Assembly: GCF_014646055.1 (NCBI RefSeq)
Contig: NZ_BMMS01000004.1
Coordinates: 186,001-250,000 of the forward strand
Source: Wenjunlia tyrosinilytica
GTDB lineage: Bacteria > Actinomycetota > Actinomycetes > Streptomycetales > Streptomycetaceae
Direction: 5' to 3'
Length of the DNA: 64,000 bases
Notes under the pieces: generated by a model
Seen by the model: only the letters and a program-made list of their open reading frames with translations
Told to the model about the DNA's origin: nothing
The model's database searches: none
In this document: positions 47,234 through 57,175 of the stretch, piece by piece
Position numbering within the stretch: position 1 is the stretch's first letter
Layout: every line of letters begins with the position of its first letter
Translations under genes and position numbers: made by a program

Positions 47234-48211
47234 ATGGACGCTGTGATCGCGACTACGACGACGTCCAGTCCCTACGTGGACCTGTCCCGCGCCGAATGGA
47301 GCGCGCTGCGGGACAAGACCCCGCTGCCGCTGACCGCCGAGGAGGTCGAGCGGCTGCGCGGCCTCGGCGACGTGGTGGACCTGGACGAGGTCGTCGACGT
47401 CTACCTGCCGCTGTCCCGCCTGCTGAACCTCTACGTGGCCGCCACCAACGGCCTGCGCGGCGCCCTCAACACCTTCCTCGGCGACACCCGCAACGGCCAC
47501 GGCCCGCAGTCGGGCACCCCGTTCGTCATCGGGGTCGCGGGCAGCGTGGCCGTCGGCAAGTCCACGACCGCGCGCATCCTCCAGGCGCTGCTCGCCCGCT
47601 GGCCCGAGCACCCGCGCGTGGAGCTGATCACCACGGACGGCTTCCTCTTTCCCAAGGCGGAGCTGGAGCGGCGCGGCCTGATGTCGTACAAGGGCTTCCC
47701 CGAGTCCTACGACCGGCGGGCGCTGACGCGTTTCGTCGCCGACGTCAAGGCGGGCAAGGAAGCGGTCTCAGCGCCCGTGTACTCCCACCTCACCTACGAC
47801 ATCGTGCCCGGTGCCACCCAGACCGTGCGCCGCCCGGACATCCTGATCGTCGAGGGGCTGAACGTCCTTCAGCCGGCCCTTCCCGGCAAGGACGGCCGCA
47901 CCCGGGTCGCCGTCGCCGACTTCTTCGACTTCAGCGTCTACGTGGACGCGCGCACCGACGACATCGAGCACTGGTACCTCAGCCGATTCCGCAAGCTGCG
48001 TCAGACCGCGTTCCAGGACCCGCACTCGTACTTCCACCGCTACACCCAGGTCTGCGAGGAGGAGGCGATGGACTACGGCACCATGATCTGGCGCACCGTC
48101 AACAAGCCCAACCTGCTGGAGAACGTCCTGCCGACCCGTGGCCGCTCCACCTTGATCCTGCGCAAGGGCGGCGACCACAAGGTCCAGCGCCTGAGCCTGC
48201 GCAAGCTCTGA
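47234..48211 (+). CDS. coaA: Pantothenate kinase (type I)
   Basis: 325-aa enzyme phosphorylating pantothenate, the first step of CoA synthesis. The P-loop is [40 protein letters not shown] and [15 protein letters not shown] are type I CoaA signatures, and [19 protein letters not shown] closes the protein. The start is uncertain: ATG 47234 is used, but a GTG at 47225 three codons upstream is equally possible and neither has a clear ribosome site, so a leaderless transcript is conceivable. Single gene, convergent with glmM. Confidence 0.94.
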   Translation: MDAVIATTTTSSPYVDLSRAEWSALRDKTPLPLTAEEVERLRGLGDVVDLDEVVDVYLPLSRLLNLYVAATNGLRGALNTFLGDTRNGHGPQSGTPFVIGVAGSVAVGKSTTARILQALLARWPEHPRVELITTDGFLFPKAELERRGLMSYKGFPESYDRRALTRFVADVKAGKEAVSAPVYSHLTYDIVPGATQTVRRPDILIVEGLNVLQPALPGKDGRTRVAVADFFDFSVYVDARTDDIEHWYLSRFRKLRQTAFQDPHSYFHRYTQVCEEEAMDYGTMIWRTVNKPNLLENVLPTRGRSTLILRKGGDHKVQRLSLRKL

Positions 48212-48242
48212 CCTCCCGCTCGCCCGGCCGCGGCGCGAATGG

Positions 48243-48278
48243 CGGACGCCCGCCCCGCAGGGACAGGGCGGGCGTCCG
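48243..48278. terminator. Bidirectional terminator between coaA and glmM
   Basis: A perfect 13-bp stem (48243-48255 with 48266-48278, 10-nt loop) is followed on the plus strand by AAGAAAG. It lies between the two converging genes. Confidence 0.85.
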
Positions 48279-48305
48279 AAGAAAGGGTTCAGCAGCCGGG
48301 GGCGG

Positions 48306-49673
48306 TCAGTTGCCCAGGACCCGTTTGACCACGTCGGCCAGGCGTCCGGCCACGGCATGCGCCTGGTCGGTGTCGGCGGCCTCGACCATGACGCGCACCA
48401 GCGGCTCCGTCCCGGACGAGCGCAGCAGGACCCGGCCGGTGGCGCCGAGCTCACGCTCGGCCTCGCCGACGGCCGCGGCCAGCTCCGCGGAGCTGGAGAC
48501 CCGTGACTTGTCGACGTCGGGCACGTTGATGAGCACCTGCGGGAGCCGGGTCATCACCGCGGCGAGCTCGGACAGCGGCTGCTTGGTCGCCGCGAGCCGC
48601 GCGGCGAGCATCAGGCCGGTGAGCGCGCCGTCGCCGGTGGTGGCGTGGTCGAGCAGGATGACGTGCCCGGACTGCTCGCCGCCGAGGGCGTAGCCGCCGC
48701 TCTTCATCTGCTCCAGCACATAGCGGTCGCCGACCGAGGTCTGGATCAGGCGGATGCCCTCGCGCTCGAGCGCCAGCTTGAAGCCGAGGTTGGACATGAC
48801 AGTGGCCACGACGGTGTTCTCGCGCAGCGTCCCGGCGTCCCGCATGGCGACGGCGAGGACCGCGAGGATCTGGTCGCCGTCGATCTCGGTGCCCTCGGCG
48901 TCCACGGCCAGGCAGCGGTCGGCGTCGCCGTCGTGCGCCACGCCGAGGTCGGCGCCGCACTCGACCACGGCCGCCTGAAGCCTGCCGAGGTGCGTGGAGC
49001 CGTAGCCGTCGTTGATGTTGAGGCCGTCCGGGTCGGCGCCGATGGTGATCACCTCGGCGCCCGCGCGGGTGAATGCCTCCGGGGAGACCCGGGCCGCCGC
49101 TCCGTGCGCGCCGTCGATGACGACCTTGAGCCCGTCGAGGCGGTTGGGCAGCACCGCGACGAGGTGGGCGACGTACTGGTCGAAGCCCTCGCCGTAGTCG
49201 GTGACCCGGCCGACGCCCGCGCCGGTCGGGCGGTCCCAGTCGGCGTCACCGGCGCCGCCGTAGCGGTCGTAGTGCGCCTCGATGGCGTCCTCGATCTCGT
49301 CGGCCAGCTTGTGGCCGCCGCGGGCGAGGAACTTGATCCCGTTGTCGGGCATCGGGTTGTGGCTGGCGGAGAGCATCACGCCGAGGTCGGCGCCCAGCGC
49401 GCCGGTGAGATACGCCACCGCCGGAGTGGGCAGCACACCGACGCGCAGGACGTCCACGCCTGCGCTGGCGAGTCCGGCGACCACGGCGGCCTCCAGGAAC
49501 TCACCCGAAGCACGGGGATCACGCCCCACCACCGCCACCGGTCGATGGCCCTCGAAGGCGCCGGCGTCCGCCAGCACATGCGCCGCCGCCACCGACAGGC
49601 CGAGCGCGAGCTCGGCGGTCAGGTCCCGGTTGGCGACGCCGCGCACGCCGTCCGTGCCGAAGAGTCGTCCCAC
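48306..49673 (-). CDS. glmM: Phosphoglucosamine mutase
   Basis: 455-aa phosphohexomutase interconverting glucosamine 6- and 1-phosphate, the step after GlmS. The N-terminus is [20 protein letters not shown], the phosphoserine loop [18 protein letters not shown], the metal loop [15 protein letters not shown], and the phosphate site [17 protein letters not shown] near the C-terminus. GTG at 49673 is preceded by GGAGGA. It lies directly downstream of rplM-rpsI, from which it is separated by a strong terminator. Confidence 0.97.
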   Translation of the reverse strand: MGRLFGTDGVRGVANRDLTAELALGLSVAAAHVLADAGAFEGHRPVAVVGRDPRASGEFLEAAVVAGLASAGVDVLRVGVLPTPAVAYLTGALGADLGVMLSASHNPMPDNGIKFLARGGHKLADEIEDAIEAHYDRYGGAGDADWDRPTGAGVGRVTDYGEGFDQYVAHLVAVLPNRLDGLKVVIDGAHGAAARVSPEAFTRAGAEVITIGADPDGLNINDGYGSTHLGRLQAAVVECGADLGVAHDGDADRCLAVDAEGTEIDGDQILAVLAVAMRDAGTLRENTVVATVMSNLGFKLALEREGIRLIQTSVGDRYVLEQMKSGGYALGGEQSGHVILLDHATTGDGALTGLMLAARLAATKQPLSELAAVMTRLPQVLINVPDVDKSRVSSSAELAAAVGEAERELGATGRVLLRSSGTEPLVRVMVEAADTDQAHAVAGRLADVVKRVLGN

Positions 49674-49762
49674 AGTGATTCCTCCGAGAGTGCGAGAGAA
49701 ACGGACGGCAGATGACAGTCCCGACGTGACCTGCTGGCCCTAGTTTCCCCGATAAAAAGACA

Positions 49763-49800
49763 AACGCCTCGGAGGCACAGGTTCGTGCCTCCGAGGCGTT
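49763..49800 (-). terminator. Rho-independent terminator of rplM-rpsI
   Basis: A perfect 16-bp stem (49763-49778 with 49785-49800, loop AGGTTC) is followed on the minus strand by TTGTCTTTTTATC. This is the most canonical intrinsic terminator in the window. Confidence 0.95.
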
Positions 49801-49862
49801 CGTAGGTTCCGTATCCGGACCGGGAGACCAGCGGCCACGCCGATCCCGATAGGGAGGCCTGT

Positions 49863-50357
49863 TTAGCGCTTGCTGTACTGCGGCGCCTTGCGGGCCTTCT
49901 TCAGACCTGCCTTCTTGCGCTCGACGGCGCGGGCGTCCCGGGTGAGGAAGCCGGCCTTCTTGAGCGGGCCGCGGTTGTTGTCGGGGTCGGCCTCGTTCAG
50001 CGAACGGGCGACACCGAGGCGCAGCGCGTAGGCCTGGCCGGAGATGCCGCCGCCGCTGATGCGGACGAAGACGTCGTACTTGCCGTCGAGCTCAAGGATC
50101 TTGAAGGGCTCGTTGACGGCCTGCTGGTGCACCTTGTTGGGGAAGTACTCCTCAAGGGTGCGACCGTTGATCTTCCACTGGCCGGTGCCGGGGACGATGC
50201 GCACACGGGCGATCGCCTCCTTGCGGCGGCCGGTGCCGGCGCCCGGGATCGCTTCACCGAAGCGGCCGGCGAGCGACTCGGACGTGTAGTTCTCCTGGTC
50301 CTGCGCCTCAACGGTCTCCTCGACCTCGAGGGGGGCCTCAGCGGTGGTCTCGGCCAC
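49863..50357 (-). CDS. rpsI: 30S ribosomal protein S9
   Basis: 164-aa small-subunit protein. The C-terminal core is intact: [35 protein letters not shown] and the tRNA-contacting tail [12 protein letters not shown]. The N-terminal about 35 residues are an acidic extension ([17 protein letters not shown]) usual in actinobacteria. GTG at 50357 follows GAGGAG. Second gene of rplM-rpsI. Confidence 0.97.
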   Translation of the reverse strand: MAETTAEAPLEVEETVEAQDQENYTSESLAGRFGEAIPGAGTGRRKEAIARVRIVPGTGQWKINGRTLEEYFPNKVHQQAVNEPFKILELDGKYDVFVRISGGGISGQAYALRLGVARSLNEADPDNNRGPLKKAGFLTRDARAVERKKAGLKKARKAPQYSKR

Positions 50358-50399
50358 GAATGCTCCTCAGATTTCTTCTCGTCAGGGGTGTGGCCGGGA

Positions 50400-50843
50400 C
50401 TACTGCGCGACCTGAGTGATCTCGAACGGCACCGGCTGCTGGGCAGCGTGCGGGTGCTCGGAGCCGGAGTACACCTTCAGCTTGGACAGCATCTGGCGAC
50501 CCAGGGTGTTCTTGGGGAGCATGCCCTTGATGGCCTTCTCCACGGCCCTCTCGGGGTTCTTGTCCAGCAGCTCGTCGTAGCGGACGGAGCGCAGACCACC
50601 CGGGTAGCCGGAGTGGCGGTAGGCCATCTTCTGGGTCCGCTTGTTGCCGGAGAGGTGCACCTTGTCGGCGTTGATGATGATGACGAAGTCACCAGTGTCG
50701 ACATGCGGCGCGTACACCGGCTTGTGCTTGCCCCGGAGCAGAGACGCGGCCTGGGAGGCCAGTCGGCCGAGCACGACGTCGGTCGCGTCGATTACGTGCC
50801 ACTGACGCTGGACATCGCCGGGCTTAGGGCTGTACGTGCGCAC
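50400..50843 (-). CDS. rplM: 50S ribosomal protein L13
   Basis: 147-aa large-subunit assembly protein ([74 protein letters not shown]). GTG at 50843 begins the conserved RTYSPK, with AAGG upstream. First gene of rplM-rpsI; a palindrome lies about 100 nt upstream. Confidence 0.97.
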   Translation of the reverse strand: MRTYSPKPGDVQRQWHVIDATDVVLGRLASQAASLLRGKHKPVYAPHVDTGDFVIIINADKVHLSGNKRTQKMAYRHSGYPGGLRSVRYDELLDKNPERAVEKAIKGMLPKNTLGRQMLSKLKVYSGSEHPHAAQQPVPFEITQVAQ

Positions 50844-50945
50844 GGTCGTAGCCTTCGCTTCTTCAGTGAGTGGGTCCTGACAGGACCGCCCGGACGTGAA
50901 CAATCGGCCTAACCGATCAGTGCCCGGATGGTCCGGCGTAGTGAC

Positions 50946-50959
50946 TTCTCACGTGAGAA
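50946..50959. promoter_or_regulatory. 14-bp palindrome upstream of rplM
   Basis: TTCTCACGTGAGAA is a perfect palindrome in the rplM promoter region, 103 nt before the start codon. It could be an operator. The intergenic DNA to 51056 shows no other gene. Confidence 0.4.
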
Positions 50960-51056
50960 CGAGCAAGCCAATACGCACAACGAACTCGCAGAATACCGGT
51001 CTGGGGCGGCCAGGGTCAAAACGCGCTGCCGGAGCCCCGGAACGACCGGGCAGATT

Positions 51057-52379
51057 TTACGGCGTTCCAGCCGCTCCTTCGCGCAGGCCCGCCGGTGCGG
51101 CGGCGGGTTCCCCACCCGTCCGGCCGCACGGTCCCACTCCCTCCGCCACCGCCTTCCCCACGCGCCGCCCGGCGCCGTGCTCCGATCCCTGCCCCGCCTC
51201 CCGCTCGGGGACCGCCGCCCGCCCGGCCGCCACGCACCTGTGCGCCACCACGGCGGCCAGGGCGCAGAACATCCAGGCGTCCTTGAACGCCCGGCGCTCC
51301 TGAGTGGCCAGATAGGGCCAGACGAACGCGTGCACCTGCGGAATCAGCGCGAACCAGAACCACGGGGAGCGCGCCGCCGAGCCGCGCACCGGCATCGAGG
51401 CGAGCAGCGGCAGGAGCACGACGAGCACGTAGTGGAGGAAGGACGGCCGGGAGACGAGGAACACCGAGAGCATGATCATCGAGCCGGTCTCCACCAGCCG
51501 CAGCCGCTCGTCCCCTCCCCGCCGCCAGCGCATCCACGCGACATACAGACCGGCCAGCGCGAGCGCCCCGGCGGCGCACATGGCCGGGCCCTGCGGCAGT
51601 CCCAGCCTGGGCAGCACCGTGGACAGGGAGCCGTCGAAGGGTCGGGCGTAGTTGTCCTGGCCCTGGAAGAGGAAGGGCAGGGTCTTGGTGATGAACAGCG
51701 TCGGACGCGGCATCGCCAGCGCCGCCAGCAGCGAGGCCACCGCCGGGATCGCCGCCGCGAGCGCGAAGGCCCTCGGCCGCCGGGCGAACAGCAGGATCAG
51801 GGCGAACGGTACGAGCATCGGCTTGAAGGCGATGGCCACGCCCACCACGGCGCCCGCCGCGGTCCAGCGCGAGCGCAGCGCCATCAACAGCGCGAACGGC
51901 ATGGCGGCGACGGAGAACGCGGTCCAGTTGGCCAGGCCCACCACATCGCGGAACGGCGCGAAGTAGACCAGGGCGGCCACCCCCAGCACGGCCAGCCGAC
52001 TGCCCGGGGAGACCGAGAAGATCCGCAGCGAGCACCACCAGCCGAACATCACCAGGGCGGTGGCCGCGAACGGCGCCCCCCACAGCACCGCCCGCTCGGG
52101 CATCAGCGCTTCGGGGACGGCGGCGAAGACACTGCTCGGAAGATAGAGGAACCGCTTGTCCGCGTAGGGGGACCCGCCCTCCATCAGGGTCCTGGCGGCC
52201 TTGACCACGAAGTAGTTGTCCATGCCGGGCCGCGTGCCGCTGACCGCGACCGACACCGACAGCAGGAGCATGAAGACGGCCGCGGCCCTGGCGGTCCGGG
52301 AGGCGGGGGAGCACAACCAGGCCCCGATCCCCGCCCCCCCATCCACTTTGCCAGCAATGCCTGAATTGTTCCGCTGCAT
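51057..52379 (-). CDS. Membrane glycosyltransferase-like protein (GT87/DUF2029 type)
   Basis: About 440-aa polytopic membrane protein with roughly ten hydrophobic helices, for example AAAVFMLLLSVSVAVSG, ALVMFGWWCSL and LVVLLPLLASM. An early Asp motif is present in GTRPGMDNYFVVKAARTLMEGGSPYADKR, as in GT-C polyprenyl-phosphate-sugar transferases of the GT87 family. It would act on lipid-linked sugars at the outer face of the membrane. The C-terminus is a disordered Ala/Gly/Arg tail. ATG at 52379 has no clear ribosome site, so the start is uncertain. Acceptor and donor are unknown. Confidence 0.78.
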   Translation of the reverse strand: MQRNNSGIAGKVDGGAGIGAWLCSPASRTARAAAVFMLLLSVSVAVSGTRPGMDNYFVVKAARTLMEGGSPYADKRFLYLPSSVFAAVPEALMPERAVLWGAPFAATALVMFGWWCSLRIFSVSPGSRLAVLGVAALVYFAPFRDVVGLANWTAFSVAAMPFALLMALRSRWTAAGAVVGVAIAFKPMLVPFALILLFARRPRAFALAAAIPAVASLLAALAMPRPTLFITKTLPFLFQGQDNYARPFDGSLSTVLPRLGLPQGPAMCAAGALALAGLYVAWMRWRRGGDERLRLVETGSMIMLSVFLVSRPSFLHYVLVVLLPLLASMPVRGSAARSPWFWFALIPQVHAFVWPYLATQERRAFKDAWMFCALAAVVAHRCVAAGRAAVPEREAGQGSEHGAGRRVGKAVAEGVGPCGRTGGEPAAAPAGLREGAAGTP

Positions 52380-52439
52380 GAACGGGATCGTAAGCGGGCG
52401 GGCTCCACCGCTCCGGGACCACACGCCAACGCGGGCGTT

Positions 52440-54059
52440 CTACCGCTCCCGCGCCACGCGGGCCTCGTCCCACACCGGCTCCGTCGCCTCCCGCACCACC
52501 CCGTCCTGCCCGAAGACCAGGAAGCGGTCGAAGGAGCGGGCGAACCACCGGTCGTGCGTGACCGCCAGCACCGTGCCCTGGTACGCCTCCAGCCCCTCCT
52601 GCAGCGCCTCGGCGCTCTCCAGGTCGAGGTTGTCCGTGGGCTCGTCGAGCAGGAGCGCCGTCGCCCCGTCCAGCTCCAGCAGGAGGATCTGGAAACGGGC
52701 CTGCTGGCCGCCCGAGAGCCGGTCGAAGGGCTGGTCGCCCTGCCGCTCCAGCTCGTAGCGGCGCAGCACGCTCATCGCCCCGCCCCGGTCCTTGGCGTGC
52801 TCGGTCCACAGGATGTCGACCAGCGCGCGCCCGACCAGCTCCGGATGCGTGTGAGTCTGGGCGAAGTGGCCCGGCACCACCCGCGCGCCCAGCTTCCAGA
52901 GACCGGTGTGCGCCACCGGGCCGCCCGCGAGCAACCGCAGGAAGTGCGACTTCCCCGAGCCGTTGGAGCCCAGCACCGCCACCCGCTCGCCGTAGAAGAC
53001 CTCCAGGTCGAACGGCTTCATCAGACCGGTCAGCTCCAGGCGCTCGCAGGTGACCGCCCGTACCCCGGTGCGGCCGCCCCGCAGCCGCATCGTGATGTTC
53101 TGCTCGCGCGGGGGCTCCTGGGGAGGGCCCGCCTCCTCGAACCTGCGCAGCCGTGTCTGCGCCGCCTGGCAGCGACTGGCCATGCCGTCGTTGTACTTCG
53201 CCTTCTGCTTGAGCGTACTCACCAGCTGCTGGAGTTTGGCGTGCTGCTCGTCCCAGCGGCGGCGCAGCTCCTCGAACCGCGCGAAGCGCTCCTTGCGCGC
53301 CTCGTGGAACGTGGCGAAGCCCGCGCCGTGCACCCAGACGTCCGACCCCGCGGGGCCCGGCTCGACACTGACGACCTTCTCGGCGGCGCGGGCGAGCAGT
53401 TCCCGGTCGTGGGAGACGAACAGCACGGTCTTCGGGGTCTGCCGCAACTGCTCCTCCAGCCAGCGCTTGCCGGGCACGTCCAGGTAGTTGTCCGGCTCGT
53501 CGAGCAGGAGCACCTCCTCCGGTCCGCGCAGCAGGGCCTCCAGGACGAGCCGCTTCTGCTCGCCCCCGGACAGCGTCGAGACCTCGCGCCACTGCACCCG
53601 CTCGTAGGGAGCGCCGAGCGCGGCCATCGTGCACATGTCCCAGACGGTCTCGGCGTCGTAGCCGCCGACCTCCGCCCAGTCGCTGAGCGCCTGCGCGTAG
53701 TCGAGCTGCGCGGGCTCGTCGTCGCGCGCCATGATCGCCAGCTCCGCCTCGTCGACCGCCCTGGCCGCCGTCCGCAGCCCCGGACGGGCCACCGACACCA
53801 GCAGATCGCGCACGGTGGTGTCGTCGCGGACCGAACCGACGAACTGCGGCATCACCCCGAGGCCGCCGCTGACGACGACCGAGCCGCCGTGCGGTTCCAG
53901 CTCCCCCGCGATCATCCGCAGCAGGGTGGTCTTCCCCGCCCCGTTGGCCCCGACCAGGGCGACCGCCGCGCCCTCCCCCACCCGGAAGGAGGCATCCGAG
54001 AACAGCACCCGCCCGTCCGGCAGGTAGTACTCCAAGTGCGCAGCCTCGAGGTGTCCCAT
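52440..54059 (-). CDS. ABC-F family ATPase
   Basis: 539-aa soluble protein with two ATP-binding cassettes and no membrane domain. Cassette 1 has GANGAGKTTLLRMIAGE, LSGGEQKRLVLEALL and VLLLDEPDNYLD. Cassette 2 has GSNGSGKSHFLRLLAGG, LSGGQQARFQILLLEL and LLLDEPTDNLDLESAE. A charged linker (ARKERFARFEELRRRWDEQ) joins them, as in ABC-F translation factors and antibiotic-resistance proteins acting at the ribosomal E site. No drug-producing genes adjoin, so a housekeeping translation role is more likely. ATG at 54059 is used; GTG at 54086 is possible. Confidence 0.92.
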   Translation of the reverse strand: MGHLEAAHLEYYLPDGRVLFSDASFRVGEGAAVALVGANGAGKTTLLRMIAGELEPHGGSVVVSGGLGVMPQFVGSVRDDTTVRDLLVSVARPGLRTAARAVDEAELAIMARDDEPAQLDYAQALSDWAEVGGYDAETVWDMCTMAALGAPYERVQWREVSTLSGGEQKRLVLEALLRGPEEVLLLDEPDNYLDVPGKRWLEEQLRQTPKTVLFVSHDRELLARAAEKVVSVEPGPAGSDVWVHGAGFATFHEARKERFARFEELRRRWDEQHAKLQQLVSTLKQKAKYNDGMASRCQAAQTRLRRFEEAGPPQEPPREQNITMRLRGGRTGVRAVTCERLELTGLMKPFDLEVFYGERVAVLGSNGSGKSHFLRLLAGGPVAHTGLWKLGARVVPGHFAQTHTHPELVGRALVDILWTEHAKDRGGAMSVLRRYELERQGDQPFDRLSGGQQARFQILLLELDGATALLLDEPTDNLDLESAEALQEGLEAYQGTVLAVTHDRWFARSFDRFLVFGQDGVVREATEPVWDEARVARER

Positions 54060-54158
54060 GGGCAGGGATTCTTCCCCCGTCCGCACGCCCGCCCAACCGG
54101 TTTTCCCAACAGGCGGCCGGAGCCGGGGCGGGACGGGGGCAGGCCCTAGGATTCCGGC

Positions 54159-55106
54159 ATGAGCGACGGGTGGGGAGCGGGATCAGGACCGGGACGGGGA
54201 CCAGGGCCTGGACCGGGATCCGGACCGGGCGACGGTCGGCAGGACGGGGGGCAGGACGGGCGGCAGGGCGGCCAGCCGCACAGCCCCTGGCCGCCCGCGG
54301 GGCAGCCCGGTGTTCCGGCTCCGCGCAACCCCGGCGAGCCCGACTGGGACGCCCTCGCCGCCGCCACCGCCCGCGGGACCCGCAGGCGCAGGCTGTTCAT
54401 GATCGGCGGGGGCGCGCTGGCCGCGGCCGCCGTGGCCGGGATCGTGGCCGTCGCCATCAGCCGCAGCGGCTCGCACTCCTCGCACGACCCCGCAGCCGAT
54501 CTGCCCTCCGCCTCCGCGCTGCCGCCGGACCCGGGCCCGTCCGCGCCCGACTTCCCCGCGGTGAGCCGGCCGCCGGCGCCGGACCCGCTGGCATTCATCT
54601 CCAGCGCCGGGAAGGACACCGCGCCGCTCACGCCGGGCACCCTCTTCCCCGACAAGCGCATGAGCATCGATGACCGCTCCTACACCAGGGCCACCACCAG
54701 CACCACCAAGAACTGCGCGAGCGTCACACAGGGCGGCCTCGGCTCCGTGCTCGCCCGCAACGGCTGCCACCAGGTCCTTCGGGCCACCTACGTACGCGAC
54801 GGCAAGGCGGTGACCGTCGGCGTCGCCGTCTTCGACGACGCCAAGGCGGCGAGCCGGGCGCGCAAGCAGGCGACGGGCAATATCGCGGCGATGTCCGGCG
54901 GCGGCGTCGGCACCTTCTGCCGTCCGGTCGCCTGCTGGCGCACCAGCAACGCCGTGGGCCGCTACGCCTACTTCACCATCGCCGGTCCCGCGGACGGCGG
55001 CGCCGCCTCGGGCGGCGACAGGGCCGCCAAGCAGGCCGGGCGGGACGCCGGCACCTTCGCCTTCGACCGCATCGTCCAGCGGGGCAGGGACGCGGCGGCC
55101 CGCTGA
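54159..55106 (+). CDS. Membrane-anchored protein of unknown function
   Basis: 315-aa protein with a Gly/Pro-rich repetitive N-terminus (GPGRGPGPGPGSGPGDG) of about 55 residues. A basic stop-transfer (ARGTRRRRL) and one helix (FMIGGGALAAAAVAGIVAVAI) follow, then a Pro/Ala linker and an exported globular domain with four Cys (NCASVTQGGLGSVL, NGCHQVLRATYVRDGK, GTFCRPVACWR) probably forming two disulfides. The topology is cytoplasmic N-terminus, outside C-terminus. It converges with the kinase gene 28 bp away. No family is recognised. Confidence 0.85.
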   Translation: MSDGWGAGSGPGRGPGPGPGSGPGDGRQDGGQDGRQGGQPHSPWPPAGQPGVPAPRNPGEPDWDALAAATARGTRRRRLFMIGGGALAAAAVAGIVAVAISRSGSHSSHDPAADLPSASALPPDPGPSAPDFPAVSRPPAPDPLAFISSAGKDTAPLTPGTLFPDKRMSIDDRSYTRATTSTTKNCASVTQGGLGSVLARNGCHQVLRATYVRDGKAVTVGVAVFDDAKAASRARKQATGNIAAMSGGGVGTFCRPVACWRTSNAVGRYAYFTIAGPADGGAASGGDRAAKQAGRDAGTFAFDRIVQRGRDAAAR

Positions 55107-55134
55107 CCGCGCTCCCCGGCCCGCGGGAGAAGCG

Positions 55135-57078
55135 TCAGGATGTGCGGTCCACGGAGAAGCTGGTGCAGCTGGGGCCCGTCACGGAGCCGTCGAGATGACT
55201 GGGAGTACCGGAGTCGTATCGGGCCGACAGGTCCACCATGAGGTAGCCCGGCGGCTGGCTGATCCAGTGGTCGCCGGTCAGCTCCAGCGAGCTCCCGTCG
55301 AAGGAACCGGTCATGGCGAACGAGCCTCGGGGCACCCCGGGATTCGACGGTGCGGGATAGAAGCTGAAGACGGCGTCCACATCGCCGTCGCCCGCGTCCT
55401 TGATGGTGAGCACCAGCCCGGTGACGCCCTGGTTGCAGATGTAGCTGCCCCGCCAGGTGCCCAGCACGGGCTCCGCGGTCGATCCCGAGCGCTGGTCTGC
55501 GCTCGCTGAGGCCTCGTCCACGGAAGAGCTCGGCTCCGCGCTGTACGAGGGGCTCTCGGACACCGGAGGGCTCGGCTCCGAGGAACTGGACGGGCTCTCG
55601 TAGGCGCTCTCGGAGCCGGAGGGGCCGGCGGCCGGGCTGCCGTGGTCCGTGGACGGCGAGGCGGACGAACGGGATGAGGCAGCCGAGTCCGCCCTGAGCT
55701 GGTGCGGCAGGAACCAGGCCAGGAACGCGATGGCGAGCACGGCCGCCGCGGCGACGATCCACTTCGCCGCGCCCGCCCCGCGCCCGCCGCGGGAGTCCGG
55801 GGGGATGTGCGGGTGCGCGTACGGGTTGGGGGGCGCATCCGCACCGATGGCGGTGTACCCGGGTCCCCCCGGAGGCGGAGTCTCCGGGACCAGCGGCGGG
55901 GGGCCGAAGCCGGAGGTCGCCCCCGGCGGGGAGACGTACGGCGCTCCGGGCGGGGGTGTGCTCGGTACCGCGGGAGGGGGAGCCATGGGCGGCATGGGCG
56001 GCATGGGCGCGGAGAGCTTCGCGTCGTGGCCGAGCGGTGCGGTCGTGGGCGCAGCGTCCCCACGGGGCTCCTGGGGCCTCCAGGGGCCCTGGGGCATCTG
56101 GGGCTCCGGGAGCGTCCGGGACTCCGTGAGGTTCTGGGCCTCGGGGAGGTTCTGGGGATCCTGAGCGGCCTGATGAGGTGAGTCCTCGGTGCGCTCCCTC
56201 ACCGTCCCCGCGACCGCGGGCGGCAGCCACGCCGAGCCCGCGAAGGCGAGGGTCGGCTGCTCGGCGCCCACCGTCTCGGCCAGCTCATTGAGGATCTCTC
56301 CCAGCCCCGGCCGGTCCTGCGGCCTCTTCGCGAGGCAGTGCGCGACCATCGGGCGCAGCCGCTCCGGCACGGCCCGCAGGTCCGGCTCGTTGTACACGAT
56401 CCGGAACATCAGTCCCTGCGCCGAGCCCGTCCCGAAGGGCCCCGTCCCCGAAGCGGTGAACGCGAGCACCGAGCCGAGGGAGAAGATGTCGCTCGGCGGT
56501 CCCACCGGCTCGCCCGTGAGCTGCTCGGGCGACATGAAGCCCGGCGTACCGACCACCACACCGGTGCGGGTGAGCGCGCTGGCCTCGTTGGCGACGGAGA
56601 TGCCGAAGTCGATGACGCGGGGGCCGTCGGCGGCGAGCAGGATGTTGGACGGCTTGAGGTCGCGGTGGACCAGGTCGGCGGCGTGGATCGCCTCCAGGGC
56701 CTCGGCGAGCCCGGCGGCCAGCGCGGTGATGGGCGCCTGGGGCCAGGCGCCGTGCTCGGCCACGGCGACATCCAGCGAGACCCCGGGCACGTAGGCCGTC
56801 GCCAGCCATGGCGGTGAGCCCTCCGGGTCCGCGTCGACCACCCCGGCCGTGAACACACCGTTCACCCGCCGGGCGGCCGCCACCTCACGCGCGAAGCGCT
56901 GCCGGAACTCGCGGTCCTCGGCCAGCTCGGGCCGCACCACCTTGACGGCGAAGGCGCGACCACCGCGCGACCTGCCGAGATACACCCGCCCCATACCGCC
57001 CGCACCGAGGCGGGCGACGATCCGATACTGCCCCACCTGTGCCGGATCGCCCGGCTCCAGGGCTTTCAAAGACTCCAC
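55135..57078 (-). CDS. Membrane Ser/Thr protein kinase
   Basis: 647-aa receptor-type kinase, not part of the 10-19 kb array. Catalytic motifs are complete: LGAGGMGRVYLG, FAVKVV, HRDLKPSN, DFGIS, GTPGFMSPE. A very long Pro-rich linker (about residues 290-430, with PPMPPMAPPP stretches) leads to a membrane helix (WIVAAAAVLAIAFLAWFL). A Ser/Glu-rich stalk and a C-terminal beta-rich domain (GTWRGSYICNQGVTGLVLTI ... PSCTSFSVDR) follow. That outside domain is unrelated to the GFSLAVP domain of the other kinases. Start GTG at 57078. Confidence 0.92.
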   Translation of the reverse strand: MESLKALEPGDPAQVGQYRIVARLGAGGMGRVYLGRSRGGRAFAVKVVRPELAEDREFRQRFAREVAAARRVNGVFTAGVVDADPEGSPPWLATAYVPGVSLDVAVAEHGAWPQAPITALAAGLAEALEAIHAADLVHRDLKPSNILLAADGPRVIDFGISVANEASALTRTGVVVGTPGFMSPEQLTGEPVGPPSDIFSLGSVLAFTASGTGPFGTGSAQGLMFRIVYNEPDLRAVPERLRPMVAHCLAKRPQDRPGLGEILNELAETVGAEQPTLAFAGSAWLPPAVAGTVRERTEDSPHQAAQDPQNLPEAQNLTESRTLPEPQMPQGPWRPQEPRGDAAPTTAPLGHDAKLSAPMPPMPPMAPPPAVPSTPPPGAPYVSPPGATSGFGPPPLVPETPPPGGPGYTAIGADAPPNPYAHPHIPPDSRGGRGAGAAKWIVAAAAVLAIAFLAWFLPHQLRADSAASSRSSASPSTDHGSPAAGPSGSESAYESPSSSSEPSPPVSESPSYSAEPSSSVDEASASADQRSGSTAEPVLGTWRGSYICNQGVTGLVLTIKDAGDGDVDAVFSFYPAPSNPGVPRGSFAMTGSFDGSSLELTGDHWISQPPGYLMVDLSARYDSGTPSHLDGSVTGPSCTSFSVDRTS

Positions 57079-57175
57079 CGGGCCCCCCTTGCGGCGATGT
57101 CGTCATCAGGCTATCGGCCGCGGACCCCGTGGACAGGGCAAACCGGATGTTCTCCCGCGCCCTGCGGGCCCGGGC

